Source: Dehalococcoidia bacterium
GTDB taxonomy: Bacteria > Chloroflexota > Dehalococcoidia > E44-bin15
Reading direction: 5' to 3'
NCBI GenBank assembly: GCA_023129355.1
Contig: JAGMCC010000020.1
Coordinates: 1-11,538 of the forward strand
Length of the DNA stretch: 11,538 bases
The translations under genes and the position numbers were made by a program. The stretch's first letter is position 1. Each line of letters begins with the position of its first letter. The notes beneath the pieces were generated by a model that made no database searches, was not told where the DNA came from, and saw only the letters and a program-made list of their open reading frames with translations. This document shows positions 1 to 5,062 of the stretch, one piece after another.

Positions 1-148
1 AGGCTCGCTTGGGGCATTGAATGCAACGGCTGGCTTCAGCCAGCGCCATCTCCGCAGTATATCCCAGGGCTACCTCATTGAAATTCTTGGCCCGCACCAG
101 GGGCTCCTGCTTGGGCATTGGCACGCGGTTCAGATCCAATTTAGCCAT
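1..148 (-). CDS. nfnB: NfnB / GltA-type NADPH-binding subunit, N-terminal 49 codons only (runs off the window)
   Basis: Only the first 49 codons are present; the gene continues beyond base 1. The peptide begins MAKLDLNRVPMPKQEP, continues with an RAKNF-NEVALGYT segment, and reaches EASRCIQCPKRA, the start of the first N-terminal iron-sulfur cysteine cluster (C42 and C45). This is the typical opening of the large subunit of NADH-dependent reduced ferredoxin:NADP+ oxidoreductase, often annotated as NADPH-dependent glutamate synthase GltA. In the family this subunit carries two [4Fe-4S] clusters and an FAD and handles NADP(H), working in the cytoplasm with NfnA. Start choice: ATG at 148-146, preceded by AGGTGG at 160-155 with 6-nt spacing. 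That site overlaps the nfnA stop codon, so the two genes are translationally close, with 10 nt between them. The FAD and NADP domains lie outside the window, so a plain glutamate synthase small-subunit homologue is formally possible, but the NfnA neighbour argues for Nfn. Confidence 0.88.
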   Translation of the reverse strand, partial: MAKLDLNRVPMPKQEPLVRAKNFNEVALGYTAEMALAEASRCIQCPKRA

Positions 149-158
149 GGCTTGCCAC

Positions 159-980
159 CTACCCGCACGCACATTCCGTGGCGTGTTTTTCCTCATCGAG
201 ATAGATACGCTGGCGGGCGAAGAGAAGGTCCCAATCGACCTGGTGCCCATCGAACTCAGGGCCATCGACGCAGGTAAACTTTGTCTCGCCACCCACCTCC
301 ACCCTGCAGCAGCCGCACATCCCGGTGCCGTCGACCATGATCGGGTTGAGGCTGACAATGGTGGGGACAGCGAAGGGCTCGGTGGTCTTAGCACAGAACT
401 TCATCATAATCGCAGGGCCTATGGCAACCACCCGGTCAACCTTCTCAGCCCCCTCCATAAGCTCCTTCAGTGGCTCGGTGACCAGGCCCTTACGAGCATA
501 GGAGCCATCATCGGTGGTCACCGTCAGGCTATCGCTTACCTCTCTCACCCGCTCCTCCCAGAAAAGGAGATCCTTGCTGCGGGCGCCAATGATGGATATT
601 ATCTTATTCCCAGCCTCTTTGAGGGCGCGGGCGATGGGGAAGATCGGTGCGACGCCAACCCCCCCGCCGACACAGACCACGGTGCCGAACTTCTCGATGT
701 GTGAAGGTAATCCCAGGGGGCCGACGAAGTTGTCAAGGAAGTCGCCAGCCTTGAGCTGGGCCAGCTTGCGCGTAGTAACCCCCACCTCCATGAAGACGAT
801 GGTGATGCTCCCCTCCTCTCGATCCCAGTCGGCAATGGTAAGGGGGATACGCTCCCCCTTCTCATCTATCCTGATAATGACGAACTGTCCCGCCTGTGCC
901 TTTCGGGCGACCGCCGGCGCCTCGACCTTGAAAAGGTAGTTATTGGGCACCAGGGTTTCTCTGCCTATAATCTCGTACAC
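159..980 (-). CDS. nfnA: NfnA-type FAD/[2Fe-2S] subunit (sulfide / dihydroorotate dehydrogenase-like electron-transfer subunit)
   Basis: A 273-aa cytoplasmic flavoprotein, close to the usual family length of about 280. Domains in order: a ferredoxin-reductase-like FAD-binding barrel (about residues 1-95) with the flavin motif RIPLTIAD at 44-51; an NAD(H)-binding domain starting with VGGGVGVAP at 104-112; and a C-terminal [2Fe-2S] segment, DGTGMCGCC at 217-225 followed by C237. In characterised NfnA proteins one Asp and three Cys hold this cluster; D217, C222, C225 and C237 fit that pattern. With NfnB, the family couples NADH and reduced ferredoxin to NADP+ reduction by flavin-based electron bifurcation, which suits an anaerobe. 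The start is GTG at 980-978 with AAGGAG at 991-986, 5 nt away. nfnB follows directly. A dihydroorotate dehydrogenase PyrK subunit is the main alternative, but PyrK is normally next to pyrD, not to an nfnB-like gene. Confidence 0.9.
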   Translation of the reverse strand: MYEIIGRETLVPNNYLFKVEAPAVARKAQAGQFVIIRIDEKGERIPLTIADWDREEGSITIVFMEVGVTTRKLAQLKAGDFLDNFVGPLGLPSHIEKFGTVVCVGGGVGVAPIFPIARALKEAGNKIISIIGARSKDLLFWEERVREVSDSLTVTTDDGSYARKGLVTEPLKELMEGAEKVDRVVAIGPAIMMKFCAKTTEPFAVPTIVSLNPIMVDGTGMCGCCRVEVGGETKFTCVDGPEFDGHQVDWDLLFARQRIYLDEEKHATECACG

Positions 981-985
981 TTTTT

Positions 986-991
986 CTCCTT
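986..991 (-). promoter_or_regulatory. Ribosome binding site fixing the GTG start of nfnA
   Basis: AAGGAG read on the minus strand, 5 nt upstream of the GTG at 980-978. It is a near-perfect Shine-Dalgarno site and supports GTG initiation at this position. Confidence 0.75.
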
Positions 992-1129
992 AGCTTCAGA
1001 TTTCAACCCATTTCTGTTTTTTAGGGCACAAAGCACGCCAGATTTACAACTGGGAGATGGTTGAACACTCTTATCTCGGTAGCTGGGTATATTTCGAGGT
1101 TTTCGGCAGTTTGGGATCGTTTGCGGTCC

Positions 1130-1141
1130 ATTATGCATAAT
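1130..1141. promoter_or_regulatory. 12-bp perfect palindrome in the nfnA upstream region
   Basis: ATTATGCATAAT is its own reverse complement. It sits about 150 nt upstream of the nfnA start in the 218-nt gap between nfnA and the FAD oxidoreductase gene. It could be an operator, or part of an AT-rich promoter, for nfnAB. I found no convincing -35/-10 pair around it, so its role is a guess. Confidence 0.3.
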
Positions 1142-1170
1142 TGACGAGATAATTGTGATTTTTCTAACAA

Positions 1171-1193
1171 CCAATGTTAACACAAGGCATTGG
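1171..1193 (-). terminator. Possible weak hairpin after the FAD oxidoreductase gene
   Basis: CCAATG and CATTGG form a 6-bp inverted repeat around an 11-nt loop, starting 5 nt after the stop codon of the FAD oxidoreductase gene on the minus strand. The following bases (TTGTTAG) are only modestly T-rich and the stem is short. It may end or attenuate transcription before nfnA, but it is not a textbook terminator. Confidence 0.25.
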
Positions 1194-1198
1194 GGAAT

Positions 1199-2518
1199 TC
1201 AACACTCGTCGCTCACCAGCCCGGCTACCTTGCGGCCCAACTTCACGCTGTAGTTCATCCCCCTATCCTCGGGGTATATCTGGGTAGTGTTCGCCAGGTA
1301 GAGGCGTGAGATGGGTGTAGCGTGGTCCGGGATGCGGGATGAATAGTTGGCGGTGATGATCGGTTGTCCCGCCTCTTCACGGAAGAGAAGGTGCTCCTCG
1401 ATCCAGCCGGGATCGAATTCGGGGTTAATTTTTCGAAGGTGGGGCAGGTATTCTGCCAGAAGTTCACCGGGGCTCAGCGAATAGAGGGGGCTATCCTTTG
1501 ACAGGTAGTTGGATAGATAGACGATCCGCTTTCCCCCATAGACGGAGGGGTCCACCAAGTTGGTGTGCTCGATGAGGGCGACAAAGGGGACTGCGGGATC
1601 GCTGATATTCAGCCAGTAGATACGGGAAAATGTCTTATTAAGGGTCAAAACAAGAACCATCGCCGCCTGATAATGCACCCCCGCTAGCTTTCCAGCGTAG
1701 TCCGCGGGTAACCGGGGCACCATGCTTAGGAAGACTGGTGAGGGCACGGTAGCGATAATGACATCGCAGGGATGCCCCTGCTCTTTCGCTCTCTCCAACC
1801 CCTCCGCCCCAACCTGAAGCCCAACTGCTTTTCCGTCCTCTACAATGATTTTGCTAACCGGCGAAGATGTATAAATCCCCCCCCCGGATTCGATGATTCG
1901 CTCCTTAAGGGTATCGATGAGCAGCCCAAAACTTCCCTTCAGGTAGCCGAGGCGCTCCTTCTCCCCCTGGCGCGAGGTAAGGCGCAGATGTATCTTCCCC
2001 CACAGCCAAACCATGCCAATCTCATCAGCGCTCGCCCCAAACTTATTCTTTAGCAAAGGTCCCCAGACAACCTCGTAGTTGCGCCTCCCCCCATACTTGG
2101 TGAGCCATTCCCGGGCGGTTACCCCTTCCATCGCAGGCCAATTCTTATAGCGCCTGAGATAGAGGGAAACCAGACCCAGGCGCAACCGGTCAGCTAAACC
2201 CAGCGGGCTGAATTTGAGGAGTTCCATCGGGGTAACAAAATCGTATATCCTCCCCCCGTGAAAGAATCCCACCTTGGAGTCCAGCCACAACAGCCTCTCG
2301 CCAAGCCCGAGCTCACCGATTAACTGGATTATGTCAACATCACTGGTGAAGATATGGTGATAGAACCTTTCCAGGCGTTCCCCGGCCACCTGGAAGGTGC
2401 CCGCTTGCCCGCCAAGCTCCACCTCTTTTTCAAAGAGGTCTACTCTATGTCCCGCCCTGCTGAGCTCGTAGGCTGCGGTGAGCCCGGCGATCCCGCCACC
2501 GATGACCCCGATGTTCAT
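1199..2518 (-). CDS. NAD(P)/FAD-dependent oxidoreductase (amine-oxidase / protoporphyrinogen-oxidase-like fold)
   Basis: A 439-aa protein with an N-terminal Rossmann FAD-binding motif, VIGGGIAGLTAAYELSRAGH at residues 5-24, ending in the acidic E30 that would bind the ribose. A GGQAG segment follows at 36-40. The C-terminus carries a second FAD-contact region with YPEDRG-NYSVKLGR (about 415-429), recalling flavoproteins of the HemY/COG1232 and UDP-galactopyranose-mutase-like groups. No signal peptide or clear membrane anchor is visible. The substrate cannot be read from the sequence; relatives of this type often sit beside glycosyltransferases and flippases, so modification of a polyprenyl carrier or sugar is an inference. 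Start: ATG at 2518-2516 with GGGAGG at 2530-2525. The ATG overlaps the stop of a flippase remnant by 4 nt (ATGA), the trace of a former flippase-FAD operon. The gene is now cut off from the flippase operon, so it probably uses its own promoter in 2602-2860, although none is obvious. Confidence 0.82.
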   Translation of the reverse strand: MNIGVIGGGIAGLTAAYELSRAGHRVDLFEKEVELGGQAGTFQVAGERLERFYHHIFTSDVDIIQLIGELGLGERLLWLDSKVGFFHGGRIYDFVTPMELLKFSPLGLADRLRLGLVSLYLRRYKNWPAMEGVTAREWLTKYGGRRNYEVVWGPLLKNKFGASADEIGMVWLWGKIHLRLTSRQGEKERLGYLKGSFGLLIDTLKERIIESGGGIYTSSPVSKIIVEDGKAVGLQVGAEGLERAKEQGHPCDVIIATVPSPVFLSMVPRLPADYAGKLAGVHYQAAMVLVLTLNKTFSRIYWLNISDPAVPFVALIEHTNLVDPSVYGGKRIVYLSNYLSKDSPLYSLSPGELLAEYLPHLRKINPEFDPGWIEEHLLFREEAGQPIITANYSSRIPDHATPISRLYLANTTQIYPEDRGMNYSVKLGRKVAGLVSDEC

Positions 2519-2601
2519 TCCTCGCCTCCCGTGGGGTTATGCTTCTCTGCCAATCTTCGCCGCCTGCCAACCACCTCCGCCAAAGAGAGGTTCTCCAACC
2601 A
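2336..2601 (-). repeat. Direct repeat, copy B: flippase 3' tail + FAD gene 5' end
   Basis: This segment and 3806-4075 are the same flippase/FAD-oxidoreductase gene junction in the same orientation. A hand alignment of the core, 2402-2530 against 3878-4004, gives 100 matching columns of 129 (about 78%) with two single-base gaps. The conserved elements are the GGGAGG ribosome site, the 4-nt stop/start overlap and the Rossmann-motif codons. In this copy the FAD side is intact and the flippase side is truncated. The outer ends are estimates from residual protein similarity and may be off by 10-20 nt. Confidence 0.85.
2515..2601 (-). pseudogene. 3' remnant of a second UPF0104 flippase gene
   Basis: About 28 codons ending at the TGA at 2517-2515 encode WLENLSLAEVVG...LAEKHNPTGGEE. 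This matches the cytosolic tail of the intact flippase, WMENLSLSKVIR...SAQKHGAKGGGV (W311 to V338 of the gene at 3989-5005). Upstream of the Trp codon (2601-2599) the similarity stops abruptly: none of the transmembrane helices of the intact protein can be found in any frame between 2602 and 2860. The fragment therefore cannot encode a working flippase. The frame stays open further upstream to about 2841, but that part looks unrelated. Its stop overlaps the FAD gene start as ATGA. Confidence 0.75.
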
Positions 2602-2677
2602 CTCACTATTCGCTGGCCAGCGTGCTCCCAAAGCAACATTGTGGACTAACCGCATTCTACGTTCAGATTGTCTATTG

Positions 2678-2692
2678 GTCAACAGCGTTGAC
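2678..2692. promoter_or_regulatory. Inverted repeat GTCAAC-N3-GTTGAC
   Basis: A perfect 6-3-6 dyad in the non-coding region between the divergent FAD oxidoreductase and glycosyltransferase genes. Its size and position would suit an operator for a dimeric repressor. No regulator gene is present in the window, so the role is inferred. Confidence 0.3.
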
Positions 2693-2715
2693 GGCTCCCC
2701 AGAGCGTCTAAAGAG

Positions 2716-2742
2716 CCTACAGCTCGTAGGATGTCGCTGTAG
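2716..2742. promoter_or_regulatory. Two overlapping, mutually exclusive hairpins
   Basis: CCTAC (2716-2720) can pair with GTAGG (2726-2730). CTACAGC (2717-2723) can instead pair with GCTGTAG (2736-2742). Both stems share the same left arm, so only one can form. If transcribed as the 5' leader of the FAD gene (minus strand), this could act as a small structural switch; a chance arrangement is equally possible. Confidence 0.25.
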
Positions 2743-2749
2743 AATTATT

Positions 2750-2759
2750 ATGATATCAT
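2750..2759. promoter_or_regulatory. 10-bp palindrome ATGATATCAT in an AT-rich patch
   Basis: A perfect palindrome inside the AT-rich stretch 2740-2760, the most promoter-like composition in this intergenic region. TATGAT at 2749-2754 (plus) or CATAAT on the minus strand could be a -10 element, but no well-spaced -35 hexamer is visible for either direction. Confidence 0.2.
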
Positions 2760-3079
2760 GTATGTCGCCAAGTGTAATTGCAACAGAGTGTCGCAAGTCA
2801 CATTGAGTGTGCTTGCTAAGCCCGAAAGCAGCGAGGCGCATTTAGACAGGACGGAGAACCGATGAAGAGCGCAGCGATTCTTGGTGACCTAAAATTTTGG
2901 CAGCAGCCCTGGTGTCCAGGCAAGCGGGCTGGTCAATTGCTATTTTTTAGCGGTTGCGAAATTGCTTTCTGCCAAGCTGAGTCTGAGGAAAGACCTACAC
3001 AGATTGTGATGGTCTCGAAAAACGTACGTGGGGTATTTATGACACCAAAGGGATGATATTCGTATTAACGGGGACAACT

Positions 3080-3793
3080 ATGCAGGAGTGCTGGCAAGTC
3101 AATAGTGATATTTACCTATCGATTGTTATTCCAGCTTACAATGAGGAAGCCAGAATAGAAACTGTTTTATCAAATTACTGCGACCACTTTCCAAATCAAG
3201 AGATAGTAGTGGTCTGTAATGGATGTACTGACGACACACCAAATATTGTCGGCGGATTGAGTTCCAAATACTTGCAAATTAGGGCCTTGTGTTTTGAAGA
3301 AAAACTGGGGAAGGGGGGTGCAATAATTGAGGGTTTTAAAGCAGCAGAGGGAGATCTAGTAGGATTTGTTGATGCTGACGAATCTGTAGGGCCAGATGAT
3401 TTAAGGAGGATGTTCGATGCTCTATCATATGCTGATGGTGTGATCGCATCGAGAAGATTAAAGGATTCAAGAATTCTCGTAAAGCAGCCTTGGAAAAGAC
3501 GGGTTGGAAGCAAAGCCTTTAACATGCTTGTCAGAATGATGTTCAGTTTAGATTTTAGAGATACACAATGCGGCGCCAAGGTTTTTAAAAAAGAGGCGAT
3601 AATGAATATCATGGATTCGTTAACTACGAAAGGGTTTGAGTTTGATGTTGAACTGCTTTGGAAATTGAAAAAAGAAGGATACAAGGTCATAGAGTTTCCT
3701 GTTACCTGGAAGCATTCAGAAGGTTCGACTTTTCGCGTATCCAATGCTCCTAAGATGATTTTGTCGCTATTGAAGGTGAGACTGCGGAACTAG
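3080..3793 (+). CDS. Family 2 glycosyltransferase, Alg5/DPM1/AglD-like (polyprenyl-phosphate sugar synthase)
   Basis: A soluble GT-A fold enzyme of about 237 residues. Counting from the upstream ATG at 3053, it shows LSIVIPAYNEE at 22-32 (nucleotide-sugar binding), VCNGCTDDT at 54-62, the metal-binding DAD at 107-109, DTQCGAKVF at 170-178, GFEFDVELL at 194-202 and a PVTWKHSEGS segment near the end. DTQCG is typical of dolichyl-phosphate glucosyl/mannosyltransferases such as Alg5 and of archaeal AglD. These transfer a sugar from a nucleotide donor to a polyprenyl phosphate at the cytoplasmic membrane face. It has no C-terminal membrane helices; in AglD these form the UPF0104 domain, here a separate gene at 3989-5005. 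Start: ATG 3080 with GGGGA 5 nt upstream is preferred; ATG 3053 lacks a spaced ribosome site. Unlike its neighbours it is on the plus strand and AT-rich: 39% GC by hand count over 3121-3300 versus 59% over 1201-1380. The sugar is unknown. Confidence 0.88.
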   Translation: MQECWQVNSDIYLSIVIPAYNEEARIETVLSNYCDHFPNQEIVVVCNGCTDDTPNIVGGLSSKYLQIRALCFEEKLGKGGAIIEGFKAAEGDLVGFVDADESVGPDDLRRMFDALSYADGVIASRRLKDSRILVKQPWKRRVGSKAFNMLVRMMFSLDFRDTQCGAKVFKKEAIMNIMDSLTTKGFEFDVELLWKLKKEGYKVIEFPVTWKHSEGSTFRVSNAPKMILSLLKVRLRN

Positions 3794-3805
3794 CGGAATA
3801 CGAGA

Positions 3806-3992
3806 AGATATGTCACTTTGAAAAAAATACTGCTTGTATAGCCTCTTCAAGCACTCCTCTCCCACCTCAAATTTGCCCGCTTGCCCACCAAGGTATGCCT
3901 CTTTTCGAAGAGGGCTACTCTATGCCCCGCTTTGCTAAGTTCACAGGCTGCGGTGAGCCCAGCGACTCCCCACCGAAAATCTCCACATTCAC
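3806..3992 (-). pseudogene. Truncated, frameshifted 5' remnant of an FAD oxidoreductase gene
   Basis: The remnant starts at GTG (3992-3990), overlapping the flippase stop as GTGA behind a GGGAGG site (4004-3999), as in the intact FAD gene. Read without correction it gives 25 codons and hits TAG. With one missing base restored after MNVEIFGG, the frame reads VAGLTAACELSKAGHRVALFEK, matching residues 10-31 of the intact protein apart from conservative changes. A second single-base loss follows; past it LGGQAGKFEV matches LGGQAGTFQV, and a weaker YKQYFFQSD matches YHHIFTSD. Similarity ends near 3806, about 12 nt beyond the glycosyltransferase stop. Two frameshifts plus truncation make this clearly non-functional. 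Confidence 0.85.
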
Positions 3993-4075
3993 ACCCCGCC
4001 TCCCTTGGCGCCATGCTTCTGTGCCGATTCTTGCCGCTCCCTGATCACCTTTGACAGGGAGAGATTTTCCATCCA
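3806..4075 (-). repeat. Direct repeat, copy A: flippase 3' tail + FAD gene 5' end
   Basis: This is the partner of 2336-2601. Here the flippase side is intact, being the last 28 codons of the gene at 3989-5005, and the FAD side is the broken one. Core identity to copy B is about 78% over 129 aligned columns. The two copies bracket a ~1.2-kb unrelated segment (2602-3805) that carries the glycosyltransferase. Confidence 0.85.
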
Positions 4076-5005
4076 CAGGAATATGAACCCGAGCGGTATC
4101 GTGAGTAAAAGGATGAGAGCATGCAACACGAGTACGTAAGAGCTAGCAATACCTATAGCGATGCCAAAAGCCATCAGGGTTCGCTGTAAGGCGAGATCGA
4201 AAGGCCCCAAGCCCCCTTGAGTCATTAATAGCACCCAAGCCAAGTTGGAAACCGCTGTAGCGAGCAAAAAGACATAAAAGGGTAGCCCTAAATCGAAGGC
4301 AAAACCCACCATGTAAAACAATCCCGCCTCAAAGAGCCAGACCAGTGCTGCCAAAATAAATACGACGAGGAGCTTACCCGGACTACGCATTATCCCCAAT
4401 CCTTCGATAAGAAGGAGCAACCACTCCTCTGTCCTCTCCCGCCACCGCTTAGGCATAAAGTGCAGCACCACATTGATCGCCATTCGAGCGAGCCTCGGTG
4501 AGGAAACCAGGATGAAGCATAATACTAGTGCCCCCAGAAAGAGCCCGGCTGTTATATAAATGACTTGTTGGAGCAACCCCTCCAGAGGAACAAAAAAGGA
4601 AATAATCGCCGCAAAGAGGAGGAGTATCACGCCATCTGAGATTTGCTCCACCACCATGGTGCCTCCAACGGCCATCTTGCTTATGCGCTCCCTTTCCCCC
4701 AGAATGTAAGCTCGAGCTACTATGCCCAGACGGGCGGGCAGGATGTTGTTTACCAGCATGCCGATGATTATCAGCGGGAAGAGCCGGAAGGAGGAGAAAT
4801 TCCCCAGCGGTTTTAAGAGGTAGCGCCAGCGCACCGAGCGAAAAAAAACACCCGTATAATAGATCAATATTCCGGGCAGTAGAAAGAGATAGTTTGCATC
4901 GCCCAGCGCCTGGCCCATCTCAGCGAAGTCCGTTCGGTAAAGGAAAAGGAATAGGAAAACTATGGATATCCCCATCCCGATCCAGAAACGGCGATTCTTT
5001 ATCAA
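3989..5005 (-). CDS. UPF0104 / LPG_synthase_TM flippase-like integral membrane protein (AglD C-terminal-domain type)
   Basis: A 338-aa polytopic membrane protein with about eight hydrophobic segments (first at 7-23, last at about 288-310) and a short charged C-terminal tail (311-338). Family signatures are FRSVRWRYLL (55-64), NNILPARLG followed by RAY (86-100), E120 in a VVEQISDG segment (118-125), and GGLGPFD (264-270). These belong to the lysylphosphatidylglycerol-synthase transmembrane / TIGR00374 family, whose members include MprF-like flippases and the membrane half of archaeal AglD. The likely role is moving or presenting a lipid-linked sugar, with the glycosyltransferase as partner; the substrate is not shown by the sequence. 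The start is TTG (5005-5003), supported by AGGGAG 6 nt upstream. It lies 57 nt downstream of the Agl23-like gene, probably in the same operon. Its stop overlaps the start of the broken FAD gene, showing that it was once translationally coupled to an FAD oxidoreductase. Confidence 0.88.
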   Translation of the reverse strand: MIKNRRFWIGMGISIVFLFLFLYRTDFAEMGQALGDANYLFLLPGILIYYTGVFFRSVRWRYLLKPLGNFSSFRLFPLIIIGMLVNNILPARLGIVARAYILGERERISKMAVGGTMVVEQISDGVILLLFAAIISFFVPLEGLLQQVIYITAGLFLGALVLCFILVSSPRLARMAINVVLHFMPKRWRERTEEWLLLLIEGLGIMRSPGKLLVVFILAALVWLFEAGLFYMVGFAFDLGLPFYVFLLATAVSNLAWVLLMTQGGLGPFDLALQRTLMAFGIAIGIASSYVLVLHALILLLTIPLGFIFLWMENLSLSKVIRERQESAQKHGAKGGGV

Positions 5006-5011
5006 TATTCT

Positions 5012-5017
5012 CTCCCT
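5012..5017 (-). promoter_or_regulatory. Ribosome binding site fixing the TTG start of the flippase-like gene
   Basis: AGGGAG on the minus strand, 6 nt before TTG 5005-5003. No ATG or GTG in frame has a comparable site, so TTG is the best start. Confidence 0.6.
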
Positions 5018-5062
5018 ATGCTGCTGTTATGGAGTATAGAGCAGAGAGGTATAGCGGCGCAA

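Larger units (their letters stand above)
2602..3079. other. Unassigned ~480-nt region between the divergent FAD and glycosyltransferase genes
   Basis: No recognisable protein or RNA gene. It holds several inverted repeats near its left end (listed separately) and must contain the promoters of the two divergent genes if they are expressed independently. A 64-codon open frame on the plus strand (2862-3056) begins with ATG behind a GGAG (5-nt spacing). Its stop overlaps the upstream candidate ATG of the glycosyltransferase (3053) as ATGA. Its product (MKSAAILGDLKFW...) resembles nothing I know, so it may be a leader peptide or chance. Confidence 0.5.

Noticed and set aside
21..704. 227-codon open frame on the plus strand
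   Set aside because: It lies antisense to nfnB and nfnA, whose products are recognisable family members with proper ribosome sites. Its translation has no domain-like features and the frame is a by-product of GC-rich coding DNA.
965..1183. 72-codon minus-strand frame in the gap before nfnA
   Set aside because: It overlaps the start of nfnA in another frame, has no ribosome site that I can see and its translation looks random.
1199..2518. Calling the FAD protein a phytoene desaturase, protoporphyrinogen oxidase or UDP-galactopyranose mutase
   Set aside because: The fold motifs are shared by all of these groups, and I cannot see residues that settle the substrate. No carotenoid, haem or galactofuranose genes are nearby, so a specific name would be a guess.
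2602..2841. Upstream extension of the flippase-remnant frame to a 108-codon ORF (2515-2841, minus strand)
   Set aside because: Only the last ~28 codons resemble a flippase. The upstream part shows no hydrophobic helices matching the intact protein and no family motif, so I treat it as a chance open frame in the former insert or flank.
2602..3808. Possible terminal inverted repeats bounding the glycosyltransferase segment (TATTCGCT near 2607 versus TATTCCGCT on the complement near 3800)
   Set aside because: The match is about 8 bases with a gap, is not placed symmetrically at the homology breakpoints, and there is no transposase. It is within chance expectation.
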